NCBI GenBank assembly: GCA_038496675.1
Contig: CM076662.1
Coordinates: 18,669,081 to 18,733,080, forward strand
Length of the DNA stretch: 64,000 nucleotides
DNA from: Rachycentron canadum
Lineage: Eukaryota; Chordata; Actinopteri; Carangiformes; Rachycentridae
Reading direction: 5' to 3'
How positions within the stretch are numbered: position 1 is the stretch's first letter; every line of letters starts with the position of its first letter. Positions 1 to 11,655 of the stretch are shown here, one piece after another. A program made the position numbers and the translations under genes. The notes under the pieces were generated by a model. The model was given only the letters and a program-made list of their open reading frames with translations, was not told the DNA's origin and did not search any database.

Positions 1-344
1 ATTGACAGACGACCCAAGGTGAGGTATAAGAATCAATGAGAAAAGGTCAGATCAGTGCGTCCCCTTCTCAAGAGGGGTCAGAGGACAGTTAACTCAGGAG
101 TTGTAGAAGCTGTAAAGTATAATAATAATCATATATCATTTCTGAATAATCATGTGGGTCACTCTAAAATCAATCTGTTTCCCTTTCAAAGTTATATAGA
201 TATAATGACAACATCATACTGTGAAAAGCTTTGTAACCACCTGTTAGATCCGTTTTTCTCTTATATTTTGCCGTAAAGTCATAGTAATAGAGCCTAATTA
301 CTGAATTTCTAATGACACTGCTGGTTATTTCTCTCCCTGTGCAG

Positions 345-3300
345 GTGTTCAGCATCCTGACTCTCCAGCTGCTGTTCACCTTCAGCGTGGTGTGTGTCTT
401 CACCTTCTCTAGTGTGGTCAAAGAGGCAGTGCAGACCAACCTGTGGGCCTATCTCAGCTCCTTCATCATCTTTGCTGTGGTCGCCATCACCCTCAGCTAC
501 TTCAAGTCCTTCAATCGCCGTCACCCCTGGAACATTGTGGGACTGGTGGGTTAAAAATAAAAAAGTCTTAATGTCTTAGTGTCAACATTTGGATTTGGAT
601 GTTTTTTTTTTGTAGTTTTGTTGTGTTAAGAGGGTCACAGATTCACACTGAGCCGATGAGGTTTTGTTGGTACATTAAAGTAGGACAGGCTCATCCTGTT
701 TTGAAAATACAGGCCAAATGTCTGCACTCGGATGTGGTTTTCAAAAAGGACAACATCTATATAAAACAGAACAAAAAAGAAGAAGAAAAAAAAAAAGATT
801 TTCAAATGATATGCTGATGATTGATTTTGTGCCCACAGGTTGTGGTCACCCTGAGCTTGTCATACATGGTGGGAACAATCGCCTCCTTCCACAACACCAC
901 TGCTGTGGTCATCACCATGGGAGTGACGATCGCTATTTCTCTGGCAATCATCGTTTTCTCAGCACAGGTTAGTCAAACGGGCTCCACCAAAGAGCTCAGT
1001 CTCAAAATATCTGGTGCGTGATCCTGTCATGACCTGAATTTACTTTCACCAAAGTCACGTGCAGATTTTCAGTTGGACTCAACTCCTTTTATTTACAGAA
1101 AACCTATATCTGACATTACAAGGATACATGATGTAACTGCTAGAAAATAGTATCAAATGAGGCAAAATGTGAATGTAGAGCTGAAACTATTAGTTGATTA
1201 TTGATTCTACTTGTGTCAGATTGTTTTTTTTAGACTAAAACAATTCATTCCTTCATCCATTGAAATGCTCCAATAAAGTGTGTAGCCTATCACTGTGGTT
1301 ATTACTTAACTCTTCAAGTGTGAGCTGGGAAAACAATAGTTTGGACAGATGAACAACAATTACAGGTTCAACTGAACCTGCTGAAACTAACAAATGATCC
1401 AGATCCTATAAGATACTGAGGACGAAAGCCAATCTGGAGGATTACACTCCAAAACAGTCCATTTTATTATTACATGATTTAAGATTTTAAGGTTGCATTT
1501 TTTCTTATTTTTACAGAAAAACAAATAAATAAATGCAGGAGTATTAAGCAATAAATGGATAAAGAATGAAATAAATGACTCTCTCTTGCAGACTCGTTAT
1601 GATTTCACGATTTTTTACGGTGTTCTGCTGATTCTGGCTGTGGATCTGATCATGTTTGGCTTCTTCTGCACCTTCTACTACTCCTACATCACTGACATTG
1701 CCTACGGATGTCTGGGAGCTCTACTCTATTCACTGGTACGGACAAAAACATACGTCACATCTAAAGGGATGGCACATTGACTAGACTTACACAGGACTTC
1801 CATTTTTCTAAAGCCTCCATCCATCCATCCATCCACGCAGGCTCTGAGGGGGGCTGGAGCCAATCTCAGCTGACGTAGGGTGAGGGTGGGGTACAGCCTG
1901 GACAGGTCGTCAGTCTATCGCAGGGCCAACACGTAGAGACAAACAAACATTCACACCTACGCCTGCATGTGTCTGGACTGTGGGAGGAAGCTGGAGAAAT
2001 GGAGGGAACCCGGCACAGGCACATGATCTTACTAACCACTGCACCACTGTGCCGCCCTTTTACATAACAGAAGGAACCAATTCAGACAAATTATTCCTGA
2101 CTTTTTAAGGCACATTAATAAACTTTTTTTTTTTTTTTTTTATGGTCAATAATTACTTAAATGAAAATCTTTGCTACAATTTACACTTGTCCACTAACAG
2201 TAGTTTAGGGCCACTGTACTTCAAGACAACTATGTTACTGTCAGAACTACCTTCTCTAAACTTTTATTTGGAAGGAACTGAATCCAGGATCTATAGATAC
2301 TGTTCTTAAACGGATAACCAAGTGGTCTAGTGCCCCTACAGCTATGACTCATTCTTCTGTGAAAAACAGGAAACTCACTGTGTGGTGGTTCACTGTGGCA
2401 TCAAAGAGCAGTTTCGCTTCATTTTTGGTGTCCACACTGTCAGTTGTGGAGCTGCACAAGTTTTGTGCATCTGGTGTAAAGAAGAGGATTACAGACCTGT
2501 GTAATCTACAGTACTTTGACAGTGTGTGACCATCATATATATAATAATGTGATGTTCAGTTTGCGGAAAGTAGTGTACATGTTATTGACCATTATGAGGA
2601 ACTATGTATTTATAGCATAAGAGTCTTGCTTGATTTGAACATTCAAATGGCATAGGATGAATATACTGTAGATAGATTATTTTAGATTTTTATAAATTCA
2701 TCTGAAGCCCACACATTAGAGTGAGAGAAGTGAGAAGCCATCTATTTGTTATTCAACCATCACAAGGGACAGACTTTGAGAGAAGACCGCTCACTGTCGA
2801 ATACAGTAAATTAGACTAGATACAGGTGTATAATCATCTTTTTTGCTGCCTTGTCATTGCAGTAAACGCGTTCCTAACATTAACACTGGGTCTGTTCAAT
2901 TCAGCCGTCACACTAGTCATGATGGTAACAGTGAGCCAGCAATGGTGGAAAATAGGTCAAGTATGTTTTCTTCAGTACTGTACAATTACAGGGCACTTGT
3001 ACGTAATATGTGGTAGAATTAGATTAGACTACTAATAGATGTAGTTACTAGTTAGATTTTACTGTGGTATAACTACTTTTAACATACGTATAGGATAAGT
3101 ATAAGCACAACACCAGGACACTAAAGCTGAAGCAGCTAAATGAAATTCATCTGTCATTAACTTAATAATAATTTATACCTATGCTTTTCCCAGTGACATG
3201 TTAAAATGCCTTACGCCGACTATTAAAATATGAACTCTCTCGCTCTCACTCTGTCCTAAACCGTCGTCTCCTCCTCTCCCTCCCTGTCTGTGCATCTCAG

Positions 3301-3435
3301 TTTCTGATGGTCGACTGTCAGCTGATGATGGGGATGATGAGCTTCCGTCTGGATCCTGAAGAATACATCAACGCTGCTCTTTTCATCTACCTTGACATAG
3401 TCCTCATCTTTCTCTACCTACTAGGGAGGAGGTGA
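345..3435 (+). CDS. Lifeguard/TMBIM-family membrane protein, 3' part of gene (GRINA/LFG-like)
   Basis: Four exons are visible: 345-545, 839-967, 1592-1735 and 3301-3435. All are in phase 0 and together encode the last 202 residues. The family forms multi-pass proteins of Golgi, ER and endolysosomal membranes that modulate calcium leak and apoptosis. Seen: successive hydrophobic segments; a family-typical RRHPWN loop after the second helix; LSLSYMVG; the C-terminal VDCQLMMG and DPEEYINAALFIYLDIV blocks, which carry the two aspartates of the family's di-aspartyl sensor; and an end at GRR-stop. Full-length members are usually about 300 aa with a proline-rich N-terminus, which must lie upstream of this window. 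The pattern fits GRINA/lifeguard 1-like proteins better than TMBIM1 or FAIM2, but I cannot separate the paralogues with certainty. The gene runs tail-to-tail with parp2. The family call is firm and the exact symbol is left open. Confidence 0.9.
1165..1262. repeat. Degenerate copy of a CTGCAACTAA-type fish interspersed repeat
   Basis: Inside a lifeguard intron lies a stretch reading 'gctgaaactattagttgatt...' that resembles the better copy at 3925-4125. It is AT-rich and has no coding potential. The family is assigned from recognition only. Confidence 0.35.
1815..2058 (+). repeat. L2-clade LINE 3'-tail-like repeat fragment
   Basis: In the last lifeguard intron there is a short (CCAT)n run followed by the very common fish motif series: 'ggctggagccaatctcagctg', 'cctggacaggtcg', 'actgtgggaggaagc', and finally 'accactgcaccactgtgccgccc'. 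I recognise this as a dispersed LINE-tail-like unit. Related pieces occur at 15800-15992 and 33320-33432. No open frame is present. Confidence 0.7.
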
Positions 3436-3731
3436 AACTGTACACACATGTAGACACACAGACCCAACTGTACTTACAGAAAAATGTCCTCTATTATCAT
3501 TATTATTACCATGTGCATAACATAACTATCAATTAATGACTATCAGTCTTTATATAGACTTTTGTTTTTGTTTTACAAAAATAATAAGACATTTTTGTCC
3601 CGGTGACCCAGCAATTAACTTATTGAAACTAACAAAAATATTCAATTTTGTTGTTATTGAGTATAAATGCTTGTGTCAAACCTGCCCAATTTCTGTGTTA
3701 CATCATGGCACCATCCACAACATCGAAATGC

Positions 3732-3737
3732 AATAAA
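3732..3737 (+). terminator. Possible polyadenylation signal of the lifeguard gene
   Basis: AATAAA lies about 300 bp after the stop codon at 3433-3435, in the short tail-to-tail spacer before parp2. The cleavage site is not determined. Confidence 0.45.
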
Positions 3738-3924
3738 TGTCACCATATACAGCACACAATACAAATTTAATTTAGCTGAACGTTCGCAATATAAAGCAAC
3801 ATATAAAAACATTATGTACAATGTAGTGTTATAGTTCATCACACAGATCCATCTCCACCTTTTATAAAAAATAGAAGCAGTTTTCTTTCTGACATTTTAC
3901 TCATCGAGTGACTGTGAACATGTA

Positions 3925-4125
3925 CCTGCAGGTCTGCAACTAACTGTAATTTTTATTATTGATGAAGCTTTATAATTATCTTCTTGATTAATCCATTAAT
4001 CATTTTGTCAATTAAATGTCAGAACATAGTGAAAAATTTCAGCTCTATATGTTTTCTAGACCAGCCTAAGGTGAGGTATTCAAATCAATATGACAAAGAA
4101 AACAAACACTCACATTTGATTATTT
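3925..4125. repeat. Interspersed non-autonomous repeat (CTGCAACTAA family)
   Basis: The sequence 'gcaggtctgcaactaactgtaat...' is followed by 'attaatccattaatcattttgtc', 'atgtcagaacatagtgaaaaat' and 'ccagcctaaggtgaggtattcaaatc'. The last segment closely matches bases 8-40 of the window (ccaaggtgaggtataagaatc). Further diverged copies appear at 1165-1262, 18790-18895 and 41815-42045. The AT-rich, partly palindromic structure without coding potential suggests a MITE- or SINE-like family. Confidence 0.55.
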
Positions 4126-4374
4126 CTCGGCATTTTTTTTTTTTTTTTTTTTTTTGAAAAGTGATCATTTTCTCAACTGATAAATTGATCGTTACAGGTC
4201 CACATCACAGAGAAAGCAAATATTTCTGTTGTCCATCCACTACCAGTATAAAGTTCAAGTGTAATATCATATCCCCAAAAACAAGAGCTATACATTATCT
4301 AACCAACAAAGTGATACATCATCCCTGCTCTGCGAAGCGAAAATCCTCCAATAAACCACAGTTGTTGTGCAGCC

Positions 4375-7300
4375 TCACCACAGCGAAGAGTAGTTGAACT
4401 GGATCCGCAGCAGGTACCTCATGCGTGTTTGGGCAGGGTTGTAAACGATGAACTCATTGTAGAGAAGAGAGTAACTGCCGTTCTTACCCACCCCTGTGTT
4501 CATCCCAGGGCCCAGTGGCACTGTGACACCATCCCTGAGAAAGAGAGAGAAATATTCACACTCTGACAGTTTTAAATCACCCAAGTACAAATTGTCTTTA
4601 CATCACTTTTAACTGCAAAACAAACGACAAAGAAAATCTCAAAAATATAAACTTTACAATAACACAAGTCTCACATTTGAGAACCTGAAATGATCAAATG
4701 TTTTTCACATGATCAAATCCATCAAAATATCTAACATCAAAATAGTTTTGTTTTTATTTTAAATCAAATTTAGTTTTGATCAACTAATCAATTATTTGAC
4801 TAATCAAATAATTGTACCACCTCAAACTAAAGACACAAACAAATAACTTTAACTACATTATCTATTAATGTAGATCAGAGTTTGAGTTGCTAAATAATAA
4901 ATAAATTATATGTCACCACAGAACAGAGTTCAGTATTTTGTATTTTGATAGAAACTGACTCTTTCTGATTTAAAACCATTTCAACAAGCTGCTTGAAAAC
5001 AACCCTGAACTAACTATACAGTCCATAAAGATAAAAGAAAGCTGAGCTCAGGGATTCTAGCCAACATTATGAGGGCGGAGGGCTGAGATAAAACATATCC
5101 CTCAACATGATTCCCTGTTGTAATAAATCACTGATGGTCACACAGAACAGAAGAAAACGCAAAGGATATGCATTGATTTGCAAAGTTAGTAGAAAATGTA
5201 TTGAACTTTTCCACCGTTTACAATTTAGAAGTTAACTTATTTTACCTGAATTGGACACATCACATGAGACCAGTGACGATAGCTGCTGTCATCGTTTAAA
5301 CTAATAACTATACATCTTTAAAGCAAGGGAAGATTACTCATGTCTTGTCCATAAGGTCACTTTTCTCTGTTTTTTCTTCGCTAATGTAATTAATAAACTC
5401 TCCCCCTCAGATAAGTCAATGTTGTGACATGTATCTATGTAATGAGACAGACTAACAGTGTGACTGAGTTCTTGGGGTCAGGTCCGGTCCGTCCCAGGCC
5501 CTTGGTGCTGTGTTTCCCAGCAGGCAGACTGCTGGCCTCGTAGTCAGCATCTAGCAGCTCATTACAGTCTCCAAGAGCAACCTGAAATGTCCCACAGACA
5601 CACAAAGCTGAAACAGTGTCGCATCGCATCTGGGTCAGGCGTGTAATTCAAATCATGTTGGTTTTATTGTTAATATGACACGTGGGCTTGTCTGCACACC
5701 TGGATCTACAAAGTCTCAGACTCGAAGAACCACTGTTTGTCTTTTGGGGATAAGTCAACAAGTTCCACTGCCACTCACTTAGTTTCTTTTTTAATCCATC
5801 CAACAATCAAAAGAACGGGAAATTTGAAAATGACAAAAGTAAATATGAGCGTGTCCCACTTTTCTGACTATTCATACATGGACAAAGATACATTCTTTCC
5901 TGCTTCTGGCCTAAACATGAAATGGGACTGAATATGCACAAAACTACACACATTTTCTTTGCCAGCTGTTTAACAGCCACAGGCAGCTGTGCACTCACCT
6001 CACACAGGAGCAACAGTCCAATATGATTGTTCTGATTGGCAAAGCAGTAGTTGGCACTCTTTGATGACATGTCAGCAAAGTAGATTCCTTTACCAAACTA
6101 GAGGAAAGGAAAGTTATTGTCACCGTAATAAACAATATTGCTGTGATCGTAGAGTCTTCCCAGTTTATACATAGTGAAGCAGTGTGTTATTCTAATTACG
6201 TTATTATCCATCACCTTTGAAACAGACACAAAACAACAAGTGAAAGACAGTATATGCATCATCTATGTATTTTGTTATCCAGCCATGCATCTATCCTACC
6301 ATATAACCAGTGATGGGAGCTTCAGGTGGAGCCACTCTGAGCCCCTGACTGAGGATGCCGACCCAGTTAGACAGACGGGAACCGTGCCACAGCAGAGTCC
6401 TGGTAGGACAGACAGACAGACAGACACAAACAGGAGGCTGTTTGAAGAGTTTTGACACAGTTTTAATTGGCATAATTTTCAGATTTTATTCCAGGCAAAG
6501 TAAGTGTTGCAACATAAACCAATAAAGGCATATATCCTGTATTACCTGTTGTGTAATTGTGAAAGGAAGCTGTTGCTCTCCCCTTCTCTGTCCACTGAGA
6601 AGATGTCAAGGATGGTCATGGTGTAGTCATGGTGGGTGGGGGCATGAGTGGACTGCAGATACTTTTCTATCACCTTCAAAACATACAAACAAGAAGACAT
6701 GATTCACACAAGTTATTCTAAATACAACAACTACTCTCATGTAGAGAGACAAGTTGCCAAATGAAGAAATTTGCCTCTGTGCCTCTACAATCTTCTACAA
6801 TGGATTCCTCCTCCTCCTCCTCCTGTCCGATGGCTGAAATTTTACAAAACACTTATTTGCAACACACAGACCTTGTACTCGTGGCTGCTGAAGTCCAGGG
6901 GCTGCAGTTTGCAGTGGAGGGAGTGGTACTGTCTGTCCAGAGGATGTTCGTCACTGTCTTCACTGGACTGGACCATTTTTACTGCTATCTGGATGTCGCT
7001 TAGTGCCTGAAAAAAGAAACAATACAGATTAAATATGAATAGACATCATAGTATGCACCACAGATGCAAGTGAAGATATGAAAGGACCAAATTGAAATGC
7101 AAAAATATTTAATTTAGATAAAACCTTTACCTCCAGCAGTGCAATTTTTTCCTTCAGCTCATCCTCTGTGTGGATGATTGGAGGAGTTTTCAACCTGAAG
7201 ATTAATATCTTTTAATTGTAGTATTATAGAGACCTTTGTGAAACATGTTGATAACCTGTCAACACCCAGGCATCAATTTTTCAGCAGCATTAGTTCATCT

Positions 7301-10300
7301 ATCTCACTGTGCAGCCCTACCCAAAGTCGTGAGGAATGCGGGTGTAGAACTGGTTACAAGCCTCCAGCAGCTCACGGTTGCTGCCTTTCTTCTTCAGACA
7401 AGCCTCGATTCTCTTCAGTGCAGTGTAGCCTGCTCGGATCTGCTCCGAGGTCAGTTTGCCTGCAGTTAGAAAAACAGAAAGAATTTGAAATACGAAGCAC
7501 AACAAGCGAAGGTTAGAAAACACTGATCACTTGTTTGTCGTCAGCTGGATCTAGTCTTGTAGTCAAGTGGCACATTTTTTTTTTAACTGTTTCACCACAT
7601 TTCCGTTGTGATTGATTCTGTCAGACTCACCGAGAGGAGCTTTCCGTGTGTCAAACTTCATCTCCAGCACACACTCTTCCATGGCTTTAAGGTCACAGAT
7701 GAGTTCCAGGAGAGACTGGATCTTTACATCCAGCTTGGATGTCCTCTTTTTAGGCACAGTGTCCACAATGCTCTGGTTGTCCTCCTGGAACAGTGAAATA
7801 ACATCTATGCAGATAATAATAGACCAGCTCTTCAATTGTTTGCACTCACCAAATTGTCAAGTCCCAATGACTTGGTTGACTGGTTAATGACTGGTTCTTA
7901 ATCTTTAAACGCACTTTTTCATCTGTGCTGTAGTCCATGAACACCATGTCATATTTTCCAGCCACTTTCTCAAAACTCGCCCGCTGCTCCCACTCATTCT
8001 TGGTCTTGTCCAAGAACCTGTAGCAAAACACATAAGTTTCAGAATTTCATTGAGCCCACGTCCATGAGAGACATCTCAAACTATTTCATATCAAAGCTCA
8101 CTTTTTCTTGAAGATAGTTTTGGCTTTCATCAGATCTCCACCACAGGCTGTGAGGCTGTTTTGACCAACTTTGCCCACTGATAAAAGAAAAGAAGACACC
8201 ATCCAAATAACAATCATCAGTCAGTTTAGGTTTTAAAAAAGAGCTAACTGGTGTTCATAAATACACACTTTTATACATATCAAATATGCAAAGAATAATC
8301 AGTACAGCGTGAACTCACCTCTGCCCCACCTCATCCACACACTGTAAACTTTGGAGTTGTCATCTTCCAGCAACTGGATCAGGTAATATTTGTTATTGTT
8401 AAACTGAAGATTTGTCTGCAAAATAAGACGGAAAGTATTAGTAGGCAGAAAGCCTCAAAATCTGTTTACTTTCAAATCTAATACAAATGTGGAATTAAAT
8501 TATAATTCATGTGCTGTTCGTGTGGTAAAAACACACTTCCAGCTGTGAGTGTAACAAACCATTTTTAGGCAAAGTCAGTTTGTAATTACATGTAATTAAA
8601 TATTGTACCTGGTTTAACATCACGTCATAAACATCATTTCCTTCATTGTAAACATGCGCCTGAAAGAGAGAGACGTAGTTGTATTAATTTGATTATTTTC
8701 ATAGTTTAAGATACAAGAGCATGACAGGACAAATGGTAGGAAATGTTCTGAAAGGACAGCAAATGAACAGTGACAATTATTCTTTCAATGAACTCTTTTC
8801 TATGAAGTGTAAAAAAAAACTTAGATAAATAAAAAATGCCAAAGTGTCATCTCGAAACTTTATGTTGGAACAATTTTAAATGCAATGTTTTAAAACTCTA
8901 TAAACTCTCTAAATACACGATCATCTATACTAAACCATAAACCAGTGTCTCTTGTATATTAACGAGAGGATCTATAACTGGAGCAATACTTTGCAGAAAC
9001 CCTCCCACCCTAACAGGTGTTAAACCACACGCACGAATAAAAAAAAGCAACCACGACTTTCAGGTCTTGTTTGGACATCTGTACCTTTCCAAGTTTGGCG
9101 TTGCATTCAGAGTCCACTGGAGCTCTGCCCTTCATGACCACCGTCTTCACCACCTCTGTGCACCATCCAAAGATCAGAGACAAAACATTAATGAGGTTAA
9201 CTATGATCCAGTATTAAACACTGCTTTTGTCACCAGTCACTAACTTTATAATTGTATTGCAATTACAACTTCTATGAAAATTAGAGGCACGTTACCTTCA
9301 CTTTTTATTTCTTCTTTGGGCATTTCTTTAGTTTTTGTCTGACTCTTGCTTTGCCCTCTTCGTCTCTTAGTTACAGGTTGTTCCCCTGCCTCTTCCTCTT
9401 TAACTTGACTTGTCCTCCCATCCTGAGCAGCCGAGTCCCCTTCTTCCAAACTTTCTGGATAAAATGAGAACAGGAGAAACATTTTAGATACATTTGGCTA
9501 TTTATATTTTTGTTTAAAAATATCTAACATGTAAAATGTAATAACATATTTCTGCTTACATGACTACTACCACATAAAAACTTTGCTTAAAAAAGTTTCA
9601 AAGTTATAAGTAGAGAAAATCTAATAACAAAGCCTTTTTATAAGATGGATTTGTTGACTACAAAAGACAATAAGACAGTGTAATGTAATCCTATTGTAAT
9701 GTGAAAATGACCATTTTCTACCATTGTGCAGTGGTAGAAAATGACACATAACATAAAACATAACACGTAACACAATAAAACACACCTGGTTTTACTGTCT
9801 GAGAGCGAATCTTCCTCTTGTATTTTGTGACAGGATTAATCTGGACCATCTTCTTCAGATCGACTTCGTAGGCCAACCCAGAGCCTAGAGTCAGAGTGAC
9901 CGAAGTTTTTCCTGAAGAGACGGCCGAGTCCAACAAGACACAGGCTGAAGGCGAGTATGGTTCCCACTGTCCTTCATCTCCTTTCCACTGCCACACTGAT
10001 CACAGAGAGCGAGAGAGAGAGAGAGAGAGAGTGAGAGTTTATCACTTTATGCTATAACAATCCTAATACATAAATTTCAAGTGTGTATTTTAGCGTGTTG
10101 CTACTCATAACTGCTAGTTGTCATTGTTTAAAAGAGTAAATAATTGCTGTATTGATCAAAAATGCCTATAATCATGTATCAGTAATGAAAACAATAGAGC
10201 AGAGCTGCCTCAGCACACACACAAGGTAAATATGTGAGGTCATGAAATTATGATTTTGCTGCTGGTGTTTCACTGTCAATTCTTTTGTTTTATATTTATC

Positions 10301-11055
10301 GTATATATCTGTCTTATTTTTCTCAGCTTTAATTTGTTTGATTTTGTTTTAAATATCTAATTTTACATCCTAATGTTTACCTCTTAATGTAATTAATGTA
10401 AATTTAATTTGAGCCCGAACCAGTTATTCAAATGAAACCATCAGAAGAGTTTAGGTGGGAAGTCAGTTGTAGAAAACAAGAACTGAAACACATCCGAGAC
10501 AATGTGTGGTATTTCAAAAGCTTTTAAAAGTTTTGTGTTTGTTTTTTGTATTTATTAACTAAGTGAACTGTGAAATGATATGAATCTGAAAAGTAACTAC
10601 AGTTGTTGCAGAAACGTAGCGGAGAGGAAGTATTAAACAGCTTAAACTGGAAATTCAAAATTGTACAGCACTTGAATAAATCTACTTTTCCACGCATGGT
10701 TTTATAAAGACAAGCAAAAAAAAACAAGCAGTAATAATAATATCACCACTTGCACTTCTATGTATCCAAGACCTTTATGTTTGTGGTAATATATTTAACG
10801 TGTTTTACTGACACTGCCGGTATGTAACCAGTCTAGATATGGAGAAAGCATTTTAGTGCCTAAAAGCTTTTAATAAAACAACGTTGCACATTATTCTTCC
10901 TGCTCTGTTCAGACACGTCCCGGGAGCAGAGGTGGCGTAGTCACAACAGCTAGCTAACTCATCCGTCCAGCGACAAACAAACCTGTTTTAGACCGGACTT
11001 CTTCCTTTTCTGCTGCACCCTGACTTTTACTTCTCGACCCTCTTGTTCGCCTCAT
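4375..11055 (-). CDS. parp2: Poly(ADP-ribose) polymerase 2, with N-terminal WWE domain
   Basis: This enzyme attaches ADP-ribose chains from NAD+ to nuclear proteins at DNA breaks. Seventeen coding exons join in consistent phase to 647 aa (human PARP2 is about 583). Exons on the minus strand: 11055-10983, 9995-9786, 9454-9296, 9155-9085, 8659-8609, 8415-8319, 8177-8102, 8017-7915, 7784-7631, 7459-7321, 7194-7131, 7006-6872, 6673-6546, 6399-6300, 6097-5999, 5581-5457 and 4534-4375. Order of parts: basic N-terminus; WWE domain at about 25-94; a Lys/Arg/Glu-rich linker (KRRRG); WGR domain at about 150-285 with WGR at 218-220; helical regulatory domain at about 295-420; ADP-ribosyl transferase domain to the end. 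The H-Y-E triad is intact: H492 (LLWHGSR), Y526 (GKGIYFAD), E622 (YNEFIVY). The start ATG sits in a short basic exon (MRRTRG). The extra length over the human protein is the WWE exon. The gene is head-to-head with mettl17. Confidence 0.95.
10003..10032. repeat. (GA)n microsatellite at the acceptor of the parp2 WWE exon
   Basis: This GAGAGA tract reads as (CT)n on the parp2 strand. It lies directly upstream of the exon 2 acceptor at 9996-9997, so it forms the polypyrimidine tract of that splice site. Length changes here could affect inclusion of the WWE exon (inference). Confidence 0.8.
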
Positions 11056-11655
11056 GGTGGTTTATGGAAAAATAGCTCGCCTGTTGTGATAAATATAATA
11101 ATAAAGGGGGACAAATCGACGACAGACAGACGCGGCGGCAAAAACTTCAAACTCCCCCCTATCCGCAGAAGATCGTTTGGTGTGAAGATGAGTCACTCCG
11201 AGGCGTAAAAACAACAACAACAACAAAACTGCGCTCTACTCTCTCATCGAAAACGCATACATAGCCGTTACTAGGGCAACAGTTTTGGCACAAACCCGAT
11301 ACAACGGGTAAGCGTGAAGGTTTAACGTTAAACACGAATATGATAACTTCAGTTTTGGCTCCTGCATATTTTAATCCATATAATTCTGATGTAAAATCTA
11401 TGAAACGTTAGCCACTCGTTGGGAAGCGTCGACTGTACTCGAAAGTAAGCGCAGAGTGAGCTCTCTTCCACTTCCGCTCAAACAGGGAACTGTATTCCGG
11501 CTCCAAAGGTTCCGCTTTAACCGATGGTCGGAGTTATTTTGTTGTAGGATTGGCGAGAGGCTAATGTGGTCCTCCTGTGCTCCTCCTGGTCGTGTTGTGG
11601 ATAAATGTTAAAATTTAAAATACGCCTGTTTAAATACAGTTTAGACACCGAATAT
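11056..11655. promoter_or_regulatory. Shared head-to-head promoter of parp2 and mettl17
   Basis: The two start codons are 600 bp apart on opposite strands, so both promoters must lie largely within this interval. It is richer in CpG than its surroundings, has no obvious TATA box, and carries an ETS-type core ACTTCCG at 11470-11476. Such short divergent TATA-less promoters are typical of housekeeping gene pairs. Transcription start sites cannot be placed from sequence alone. Confidence 0.65.

Noticed and set aside
1..30. Exon end before a donor-like 'aaggtgagg' at the window start
   Set aside because: The same words recur in the repeat at 4060-4090, so this is better explained as repeat sequence than as the missing lifeguard exon.
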